NCBI GenBank assembly: GCA_963667505.2
Contig: OY763490.2
Coordinates: 372,001 to 436,000, forward strand
DNA length: 64,000 nucleotides
Reading direction: 5' to 3'
Source of the DNA: Aldehydirespirator sp963667505
GTDB lineage: Bacteria > Actinomycetota > Acidimicrobiia > Acidimicrobiales > Aldehydirespiratoraceae
Shown: positions 27,243 through 34,127 of the stretch, in pieces
Layout of the letters: each line of letters opens with the position of its first letter
How positions within the stretch are numbered: position 1 is the first letter of the stretch
Notes under the pieces: generated by a model
Databases searched by the model: none
What the model was told of the DNA's origin: nothing
Seen by the model: only the letters and a program-made list of their open reading frames with translations
Translations under genes and position numbers: made by a program

Positions 27243-27324
27243 TTGTATTATCGAACGGGAGAGGGTATGGTGGCAGGGCACCGAGAACTGTTATCAGAGT
27301 TTGGTGCAGAAATGTCCCAAATAC

Positions 27325-27341
27325 CGAGGAGTATCTAGAAA
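27325..27341 (+). promoter_or_regulatory. Conserved ribosome-binding leader of precursor 1
   Basis: CGAGGAGTATCTAGAA directly before the ATG is identical to the sequence before precursor 2 (38780-38796). GAGGAG is an unusually strong Shine-Dalgarno for this window. Upstream of it the two leaders differ, so this block is conserved as translation signal or is the edge of the duplicated segment. Confidence 0.7.
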
Positions 27342-27590
27342 ATGCTTGTCAGGGAAGACATCGAAAGAGTGCTGGTGAACCGTGCGGGGAACGACGAGTC
27401 GTTCCGTGCGCTGTTGCTGGAGAACCCCCGCGACGCGGTGCGCGAGGCGCTGAGCATCAGCGTTCCGAGCCACTTCAAGCTCGAGGTGCACGAGGAGGAC
27501 GCCAACAGCCTCCACTTGGTGCTGCCGCCCAGCGACCGGCTGTCCGAGGAGGAGCTGGCCAGCGTCGCCGGCGGGAAGCCCGACGGCTGA
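27342..27590 (+). CDS. NHLP-type RiPP leader/precursor peptide 1
   Basis: An 82-residue protein resembling the nitrile-hydratase-leader-peptide family: LVREDIERVLVNRAGNDESF, RALLLENPRDAVREAL, LEVHEEDANSLHLVLPP and the ending LSEEELASVAGG. The GG is the expected cleavage site of C39-peptidase exporters, and one is encoded downstream. Only KPDG follows it, so there is almost no core peptide. A strong GAGGAG ribosome site is shared with precursor 2 (89% identical, 73 of 82 residues). It heads a locus with three unknown paralogues and a dedicated exporter. Confidence 0.88.
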   Translation: MLVREDIERVLVNRAGNDESFRALLLENPRDAVREALSISVPSHFKLEVHEEDANSLHLVLPPSDRLSEEELASVAGGKPDG

Positions 27591-27713
27591 GCCGTCCTAG
27601 CGGCGATCTGCGGATCTCGCTGACGCCGCTGCCTACGTCCTAGAAGTTCCTACAGGGTTTCTCGGAACGCGTGCCGGTGCGCTCCAAGCACCCTGAGGAC
27701 ATGGAGACTTGAC

Positions 27714-28742
27714 ATGGAGATCGGAGAGCTGTTCGGTTTGGCTCGCCGGTTTGTCCCCGAGGCGCTGCTCGACGGCGCCGGCTGGGCGAGGGTGCTCGAC
27801 CGCGTCGGCGACGGTTTGCCCGGTGAGGCTCTGGTGTCGAATGTGCTGGGCTTCGAGTTCCGGCTGTGGGACGCCGAGCCGTCGGCTGACTTCGGCCCCA
27901 CGCTGTCGGCGAATACTCCGCTGGTGGACTTCCTGGTCGAGCGGGGCCGGACGGCCCCGCCGGGCTCGCGGGAGGCGGCCTTGGGCGCCTTCCTGTCCCG
28001 GCTGAGCGGCGAGGGCTGGCCCGCCAACGGTGCCCTCGAGTACGACGTGGTGGGCGTGCCCGTCGGTGAGCAGCCCCATCCGGGCCTGTTCATGAACATC
28101 GGTCCGTATCCGGAGAACGCAGGCGCGCCCACGCCGGCAGAGGTGGTCGGCATCATCGCCGACACGCTGTGCCTGCCACGCGACGACGACGAGCACGAAT
28201 CGGTGGAGCGGGTGTGCGAGGCGCTGCCGCCGGGCGCTTTCGTCTACCACGTCGGCACCATGCCGAGCCGGGCGCGCCGGGCTGTGCGCGTCGCGGTGGA
28301 GGGCGTCGAGGCCGGCGATGTGCGGGCGTTTCTCAGCCGGATCGGCTGGGCAGGACCGATCGGGCTCGTAGAGGCCACCCTCAGCGACATGCTCTCTGTC
28401 TCAGCCCGATTCGCGCTCGCCTTGGATGTGGCCCCTGACGGGCCGCTGCCGCACATCGGTCTGGAGGTAAGCCCGCTGCCCGACGGGCTCACCTGCTACG
28501 ACGGGTGGCTGGCCTCGGGTAGGAGCGACTGGCCCGAGCTGCTGGAGCACCTGGTCGCCTGGGGCCTGTGCCTGCCCCACAAGGCCGAGGCCCTGCTCGA
28601 GTTCTGCGGTTTGGACCGGCTCATGGGCTCTGCCGGCGTGCTCAACGTGTATCGGGCGATCGTCGGCCCCAAGATCGTCGTCAGCGACGCAGGCGTGCAG
28701 GCCAAGGCCTACGTCGGCGTGCTCGTGTTCCCGGCGCCCTGA
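27714..28742 (+). CDS. Uncharacterised NHLP-locus protein, paralogue 1
   Basis: A 342-residue soluble protein without signal peptide or membrane helix. Conserved among all three copies: ELFG-ARRF-PEALLDGAGW near the start, GFEFRLWDAEPSADF, LEYDVVGVP, a PGLFxNIGPYPENAG stretch, CEALPPGAF, FLSRIGWAGPI, ALDVAP-GPLPHIGLE, LVAWGLCLPHKAEALLEF and the C-terminal IVGPKIVVSDAGVQAKAYVG. From memory these phrases resemble unnamed proteins near NHLP exporters in cyanobacteria, which I cannot check. No catalytic motif of a known family is recognised. GGAG sits 10 bases before ATG 27714. Confidence 0.8.
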   Translation: MEIGELFGLARRFVPEALLDGAGWARVLDRVGDGLPGEALVSNVLGFEFRLWDAEPSADFGPTLSANTPLVDFLVERGRTAPPGSREAALGAFLSRLSGEGWPANGALEYDVVGVPVGEQPHPGLFMNIGPYPENAGAPTPAEVVGIIADTLCLPRDDDEHESVERVCEALPPGAFVYHVGTMPSRARRAVRVAVEGVEAGDVRAFLSRIGWAGPIGLVEATLSDMLSVSARFALALDVAPDGPLPHIGLEVSPLPDGLTCYDGWLASGRSDWPELLEHLVAWGLCLPHKAEALLEFCGLDRLMGSAGVLNVYRAIVGPKIVVSDAGVQAKAYVGVLVFPAP

Positions 28743-28774
28743 TCGCCGCGCGTTGACGGCTGGGGCACCGAGCG

Positions 28775-29860
28775 GTGACACCGCCGTCTAGACCTGTCGG
28801 CACCGGCCCCGAACCGGCGCCGACGGAGATCGACGTCGAGGAACTGTTCGGCGTGGCCCGCCGTTTCATTCCCGAGGCGCTGCTCGACGGCGCTGGCTGG
28901 GCGAGGGTGCTCGACCGGGTGGGCGACGGCCTGCCCGGGTCGGCCGTGATGTCGAACCTGGCGGGCTTCGAGTTCCGGCTGTGGGACGCCGAGCCGTCGG
29001 CTGACTTCGGCCTCACGCTGTCGGCGCCCAGTCCGCTGGTGGACTTCCTGGTCGAGCGGGGCCGCACGGCGCCGTCGGGCTCGCGGGCGGCCGCCTTGGG
29101 CGCCTACCTGTCGCGGATGAGCGGCGACGCTTGGCCGGCGAGCGGCATCCTGGAGTACGACGTGGTGGGCGTGCCCCGCGGCGAGCGGCCCGATCCGGGC
29201 CTGTTCGTGAACATCGGCCCCTACCCGGAGAACGCGGGCGTGCCGCTGCCGACAGAGGTCGTGGGCCTTCTCGCCGACACGCTGTGCCATCGACGCGACG
29301 AAGATGAGCGCGCCGCGGTGGAGCGGGTGTGCGAGGCGCTGCCGCCGGGCGCTTTCGTTCACTCCATGGGCGCCATGCCCGGCCGCGGGCTGCGGTCGGT
29401 GCGGGTCAGCGTGAAGGGCGTCGAGGCGGGCGAGGTGGCCGGGTTTCTCAGCCGGGTCGGCTGGAACGGCCCGATCCCGCTCGTGGAGGACACCCTCATG
29501 GGCATGCTGGCCGTCGCGCCCTCGTTCTTCGTCGCCCTGGATGTGGCCCCTGGTGGACCGCTGCCGCGCGTCGGCCTAGGGATGACTCCCTCACCGACCG
29601 ATCAGGGCGACTACGTGCGTTGGCTCTATGATGCGCGGGATGACTGGCAGCCGCTCGTAGAGCACTTGGTGGCGGGGGGATTGTGCCTGCCGCACAAGGG
29701 CGACGCCCTGATCGCGTTGCCGGGCGTCAATCGACTGTTGGGCGCTCAGGGCGTGCTCGTCGTGTTCCAGGCGCTCGCCTGGGTTAAGGTCTCGGTCAGC
29801 AGCGACCACGGCGTGCGGGCGAAGGCCTACTCAGCCATCGTCCTGTCTTGGGCGGGATGA
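28775..29860 (+). CDS. Uncharacterised NHLP-locus protein, paralogue 2
   Basis: A 361-residue paralogue of its two neighbours, with a longer N-terminus (MTPPSRPVGTGPEPAPTEID) before the shared ELFGVARRFIPEALLDGAGW. It keeps GFEFRLWDAEPSADFGLTL, LEYDVVGVPRGERPDPGLF and AKAY near the C-terminus. It differs most in the last third: KGDALIALPGVNRLLGAQGV replaces the EALLEFCGLD segment and SVSSDHGVRAKAYSAIVL the PK-VVSD segment. The start is GTG 28775, 33 bases after paralogue 1. Function unknown; the divergence suggests a specialised role. Confidence 0.78.
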   Translation: MTPPSRPVGTGPEPAPTEIDVEELFGVARRFIPEALLDGAGWARVLDRVGDGLPGSAVMSNLAGFEFRLWDAEPSADFGLTLSAPSPLVDFLVERGRTAPSGSRAAALGAYLSRMSGDAWPASGILEYDVVGVPRGERPDPGLFVNIGPYPENAGVPLPTEVVGLLADTLCHRRDEDERAAVERVCEALPPGAFVHSMGAMPGRGLRSVRVSVKGVEAGEVAGFLSRVGWNGPIPLVEDTLMGMLAVAPSFFVALDVAPGGPLPRVGLGMTPSPTDQGDYVRWLYDARDDWQPLVEHLVAGGLCLPHKGDALIALPGVNRLLGAQGVLVVFQALAWVKVSVSSDHGVRAKAYSAIVLSWAG

Positions 29861-29888
29861 GCGTCGAGCCTCGCCGACGGGCGGTTGA

Positions 29889-30941
29889 GTGATGACGCCG
29901 TCGTCGGGCGAGGGCATCGGCGAGCTGTTCGGGTTCGTCCGTCGTTTCGTTCCCGAGGCGCTGCTCGACGGCGCTGGCTGGGAGCATCTGCTCGACCGCA
30001 TAGGCGACTGGCCCGGGTCGGCGATCATGTCGAGCGTGGCCGGCTTCGAGTTCCGGCTCTGGGAGGCCGAGCCGTCCGCCGACTTCATACCTTCGGTGTG
30101 GACGTCGAGCGCGCTGGTGGACTTCTTCGTCGAGCAGGGGCGGGCCGCGCCGGCCGGCTCGCGGGAGGCGGCTCTGGGCGCCTTCCTGTCCCGGATGAGC
30201 GGCGACGGCTGGCCGGCGAGCGGTCTCCTCGAGTACGACGTGGTGGGCGTGCCCCGCGGCGAGCGGCCCGATCCGGGCCTGTTCGTCAACGTGGGCCCCT
30301 ACCCCCAGCACGCTGGCATGCCGCCGCTCGGTGAGGTGGTGGGCCTTCTCGCCGACGCGCTCTGCCTGCCGCGCGACGACGACGAACTCCGGGCGGTGGA
30401 GGGTGCGTGCGAGGCGCTGCCGCCGGGGGCTTTCGCCAAGTCCCTCGGCGCCATGCCCGGCCGGGAGCGGCGGGCCGTGCGCATCCAGGTCGACGGCATC
30501 TCCGCCGGAGGCGTGCCGGGGTTCCTCAGCCGGATCGGCTGGTCCGGGCCGATCCGGCTAGTGGACGACACCCTCGCCGACATGCTCACCGTCGCCACCC
30601 GGTTCTCGCTCGCGTTGGACGTGGCCCCCAACGGCCCGCTGCCGCACATCGGTCTGGAGATGAGCCCCTTCACCCAGGGACTGGGCGCCTTCGACGAGTG
30701 GCTCAACTCGGCGCGAGGCGACTGGCAGCCGCTGATCGAGCATCTGGTGGCCAGGGACCTGTGCCTGCCGTCCAAGGGCGAGGCCCTGCTCGAGTTCTGC
30801 GGCCTCGACTGGCTCTGGGGCGCCGACGGCGCGCCCGCGTTCAAGGTGTATCGGACGATCGTCGGCCCCAAGGTCGTCGTCAGCGACGACGGCGTGCAGA
30901 CGAAGGCCTATGTCGGCATGATCCTGTTCCCGGCATCCTGA
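29889..30941 (+). CDS. Uncharacterised NHLP-locus protein, paralogue 3
   Basis: A 350-residue third copy, close to copy 1 at the C-terminus (EALLEFCGLDWLWGADGAP, TIVGPKVVVSDDGVQTKAYV). It carries GFEFRLWEAEPSADFIPSVW, LEYDVVGVPRGERPDPGLF and FLSRIGWSGPI. The start is GTG 29889 or ATG 29892. It ends six bases before the HlyD-like gene, so the triplet is in one transcript with the export genes. Arrangement in tandem suggests gene duplication and possibly a hetero-oligomer. Confidence 0.78.
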   Translation: MMTPSSGEGIGELFGFVRRFVPEALLDGAGWEHLLDRIGDWPGSAIMSSVAGFEFRLWEAEPSADFIPSVWTSSALVDFFVEQGRAAPAGSREAALGAFLSRMSGDGWPASGLLEYDVVGVPRGERPDPGLFVNVGPYPQHAGMPPLGEVVGLLADALCLPRDDDELRAVEGACEALPPGAFAKSLGAMPGRERRAVRIQVDGISAGGVPGFLSRIGWSGPIRLVDDTLADMLTVATRFSLALDVAPNGPLPHIGLEMSPFTQGLGAFDEWLNSARGDWQPLIEHLVARDLCLPSKGEALLEFCGLDWLWGADGAPAFKVYRTIVGPKVVVSDDGVQTKAYVGMILFPAS

Positions 30942-30947
30942 TAGTCC

Positions 30948-31880
30948 ATGCCGCGCCGTTCCGAACCCCCGACAGAAGACGCTTCAGCCTTTCAGAGGCC
31001 CTTCTTCCGTCCGGCGGCCCTTGCTCGGCGGGGCCAGACCGAGGACCTCGACCGGTTGCTGCGGGTCAACGCCCCGCACGAATGGGTCGTGGTGACCGTC
31101 CTGGCCGTCGCGTTCGTGCTCGTCCTGGTCTGGGGGATCTTCGGACGCATAGAGCGCAGCGTCACCGCCCCATGCGTGCTGGTCGAGTCCGGTGAAATGC
31201 ATCCGGTGCTGGCCCAGTCCGAGGGCTCGGTGGCGGAGGTGCTCGCGGCCGCCGGCGAGGAGGTGCAGCAGGGGGATCCGCTCGTCCGGCTGGCGTCGGC
31301 CGAGCTCGAGGCTCAGGTGGCCGCCGCCCGGGCCCTCGTGGCGGTCTTGGAGGCCGATCTCGAGCCGAGCGAAGCGTCCTTGAACGTCGCACGCTCCGAA
31401 CTGGTCGCGCTGGAGGCTGTCCTGGAGTCCAGTCTGCACATCGAGAGCCCGTCCGCCGGCACCGTCGTGTGGATGGGCCTGTCGCCCGCTGAAGTGGTGG
31501 TGCCGGGCGACGAGGTGGCCGCCGTCAGGGCGGGCACCGGCGGAATGCGGGCGATCTCGTTCTTGGCGCCCGACCAGGCCGGCCGACTGTCCGAGGGCAT
31601 GGGCGCGCTGGTGCAGCCGCTCGGGGCGCTGCCTGCCGGCGCCGACGATGAGGCGCTCCCGGCCGTCGTGTCCGAAGTGTCGCCGGTGCAGTCCGATCCT
31701 CCGACGTGGCTGACCCAGACGGGCGCCGCCCTCGCGCCGTCGCCCGGAGCCGCGGTGACGCTGGACTTCGAGGAGCCGCTGCCTCCGGTCGGCGACGGCG
31801 ATCCCTGCCGGGTGCGCATAATCGTCGGCCAAGACCGTCCGGTAGGCCTCTTCGCGCAGGCGACTCCTCCGGGGCGCTAG
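30948..31880 (+). CDS. NHLP export system HlyD-like membrane-fusion protein
   Basis: A 310-residue periplasmic adaptor. One N-terminal membrane helix (about residues 47-66, WVVVTVLAVAFVLVLVWGIF) is followed by a lipoyl/barrel-sandwich half (SEGSVAEVLAAAGEEVQQGD), a short coiled-coil hairpin and the second half (IESPSAGTVVWMGLSPAEVV). It matches the secretion proteins that accompany NHLP-type ABC exporters. It sits between the unknown triplet and the peptidase exporter, four bases from the latter. Confidence 0.87.
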   Translation: MPRRSEPPTEDASAFQRPFFRPAALARRGQTEDLDRLLRVNAPHEWVVVTVLAVAFVLVLVWGIFGRIERSVTAPCVLVESGEMHPVLAQSEGSVAEVLAAAGEEVQQGDPLVRLASAELEAQVAAARALVAVLEADLEPSEASLNVARSELVALEAVLESSLHIESPSAGTVVWMGLSPAEVVVPGDEVAAVRAGTGGMRAISFLAPDQAGRLSEGMGALVQPLGALPAGADDEALPAVVSEVSPVQSDPPTWLTQTGAALAPSPGAAVTLDFEEPLPPVGDGDPCRVRIIVGQDRPVGLFAQATPPGR

Positions 31881-31883
31881 CTA

Positions 31884-34118
31884 GTGCCTGTGGACACCGT
31901 GCCGAGCGGCGCCGGACCCTCGACATCCGGGCGAGAAGGTCGTGCAGGGAAGAAGCGACGCCTTCGCACCCCTGTCTTGCTTCAGAACGACGAGACGGAA
32001 TGCGGCGCGATCTGTCTCGGGATAGTGCTGGCCCACTACGGGCGCTGGGTGCCGATCGACGAGTTGCGAAGAGTCTGCGGAGTCAGCCGTGACGGCAGCA
32101 CAGCCCTCGGCCTTCAGCGCGGCGCAGAGAAATACGGGCTGCGAACGGAAGGCTGGCGCAAGGAGACGAGCGACCTGCCGCAGATGAGTCTGCCTCTGAT
32201 CATATTCTGGGAGTTCAACCACTTCGTCGTGCTGGAGGGTTTCAGGAACGGCAAGTACTACTTGAACGATCCGGCCAATGGTCGCCTAGTGGTCAGCGAA
32301 GAGACGTTCGATCAGGCATTCACAGGCATCACACTGGAGATGACGCCCAGTGCCGACTTCAGGCCGGGCGGAGAGCGCCGTGGCATCATGAGCAAGGCTT
32401 GGCCTTGGTTGAGAGATGCCAAAGGCACCGTCGCGTACGCGCTGCTTTGCGGGCTTCTGCTGGCTGCGGCCGCGCTCATCTCGCCGGTATTGTTGACAGT
32501 GTTCATCGATTATGTGCTGTTGAACGCAGAACCAGGGTGGACAACTACGATCGTGCTAGTCGGCGTACTGGTCACTGTGCTTACCTACATCATAACGTGG
32601 ATGCAGCAGCGAAGCTTACAACGGCTTGCCATACGTCTGTCAGCAATAAACTCTGAGCGGATATTGTCTCACTTATTCCGACTACCCGCCAGGTTCTTTG
32701 CTCACCGCTTTGTGGGCGATCTGGCGCAACGTATGCAGATAATCGATCAGATCGCGGAGGTGATGTCCAAACAGTTCATGTCGGTGATGGTGGAACTCGT
32801 GATGAGCAGTCTGTTCCTAATCTTGATGATGATCTATGATCCGCTGCTCGCGGCAGCCGTCCTGTTGCTGGCCGTCATCAACGCCGTGATGACTCGCGTT
32901 GCCAGCCGACGGCGCGCTGAAGAGAACCGCGGAATGCAGCATGAGCAGGCCCGGTTGGCAGGCCTTACTGCCTTTGGCATGGGTAATCTCGAGACATTGC
33001 GGGCGACTTCGATGGAGAAGGACTTCTTTCTGCGCTGGAACGGATATCAGGCGCGCGAACTGACCGCGAGACAGAGATTCGCCGAACTCGGATACATCAT
33101 AGCTTCACTGCCGAACCTGTTCATGCTCTTGGGGGCTGCGGTGGTGTTCGGCGTGGGAGGACTCAGGGTCACGTCCGGAGATCTTACTGTAGGAGCGCTC
33201 ATGGGCTTCTATATTGTAGCGATCAATTTCTTGCAGCCGGTAGGTCGTTTCGTCCAGTCTATCGACGCCTTTCAGATCCTAGAGTCGGAGTTGGACAGGA
33301 TCGAAGACATCAGTACGGCCGCTGAGGATCCGCTCATCGTTTCATCGAATGACACCGAGTCGAGCACGATTGCCACAGTAGGCGGCAGGCTACGACTCAA
33401 TGGACGAGTCGAATTACGCGACATAACATTCGGCTATCGGCCCGATCATCCGCCTCTTATCGAAGGCTTCGATCTGATATTGGAGCCAGGACAACGGGTC
33501 GCCCTCATCGGTACTACTGGATCGGGCAAATCAACCCTGATGAAGCTCGCAATGGGAGAATTCGCTCTATGGTCGGGTGAGATCCTGTTCGACGGCAGGC
33601 CTGTCCATACGATACCACGCCAAGTCTTGACGGACTCGGTGGCGGTCGTCGATCAGCACATCCTCCTGTATTCGGGCACCGTGCGTGAGAACCTGACGAT
33701 GTGGAACCCCGCCGTTCCTGATCGGCAGGTGGTGGCCGCGGCTCAGGACGCCATGATTCACGACGAGATCGTGAGCCGTCCGTACGGATACGACGGTGAG
33801 ATCACCGAGGGCGGCGTGAATTTCAGCCACGGGCAGCGCCAGCGCCTGGAGATAGCACGGGCGTTGGTGCTTGAGCCGTCTGTGCTGCTCTTGGACGAGG
33901 CCACCAGCAGGCTGGACGCAGTGACTGAGATGGACATCGACGGTGCGCTGCGACGGCGGGGCTGCACCTGCCTGATCGTCGCGCACCGACTCAGCACCAT
34001 ACGGGACTGCGACCAGATCATCGTTCTCGATGCCGGCAGTGTGGCCCAGCGGGGCACACATGACGAACTCATCGCCAATGAGCAGGGCATCTACTACCAG
34101 CTCGTGCAAGCGGTGTAG
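31884..34118 (+). CDS. NHLP-type ABC exporter with C39 peptidase domain
   Basis: A 744-residue peptidase-permease-ATPase. The N-terminal C39 protease has Cys40 in QNDETECGAICLGIVLAHYG, His113 in NHFVVLEG and Asp129 in LNDPANG, so it should cut after GG leaders. Six membrane helices span about 185-480. The ATPase has Walker A GTTGSGKST near residue 543, NFSHGQRQRLEIARAL as signature and LLLDEATSRLD. The start is GTG 31884. Sequence from about 32.4 to 33.6 kb is visibly less GC-rich and uses TTA leucine codons (32673, 33414), rare in this window, hinting at horizontal origin. Confidence 0.92.
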   Translation: MPVDTVPSGAGPSTSGREGRAGKKRRLRTPVLLQNDETECGAICLGIVLAHYGRWVPIDELRRVCGVSRDGSTALGLQRGAEKYGLRTEGWRKETSDLPQMSLPLIIFWEFNHFVVLEGFRNGKYYLNDPANGRLVVSEETFDQAFTGITLEMTPSADFRPGGERRGIMSKAWPWLRDAKGTVAYALLCGLLLAAAALISPVLLTVFIDYVLLNAEPGWTTTIVLVGVLVTVLTYIITWMQQRSLQRLAIRLSAINSERILSHLFRLPARFFAHRFVGDLAQRMQIIDQIAEVMSKQFMSVMVELVMSSLFLILMMIYDPLLAAAVLLLAVINAVMTRVASRRRAEENRGMQHEQARLAGLTAFGMGNLETLRATSMEKDFFLRWNGYQARELTARQRFAELGYIIASLPNLFMLLGAAVVFGVGGLRVTSGDLTVGALMGFYIVAINFLQPVGRFVQSIDAFQILESELDRIEDISTAAEDPLIVSSNDTESSTIATVGGRLRLNGRVELRDITFGYRPDHPPLIEGFDLILEPGQRVALIGTTGSGKSTLMKLAMGEFALWSGEILFDGRPVHTIPRQVLTDSVAVVDQHILLYSGTVRENLTMWNPAVPDRQVVAAAQDAMIHDEIVSRPYGYDGEITEGGVNFSHGQRQRLEIARALVLEPSVLLLDEATSRLDAVTEMDIDGALRRRGCTCLIVAHRLSTIRDCDQIIVLDAGSVAQRGTHDELIANEQGIYYQLVQAV

Positions 34119-34127
34119 GGCGTCGTC

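Noticed and set aside
27342..27590. Nitrile hydratase alpha subunit fragment
   Set aside because: The family is named for that similarity, but the length, GG ending, duplication and adjacent C39 exporter fit a leader peptide, and no nitrile hydratase beta gene is present.
27591..27713. Continuation of a core peptide after the precursor stop by frameshift
   Set aside because: The other frames after KPDG and KADG give no shared peptide between the two copies, and both copies keep the same stop position.
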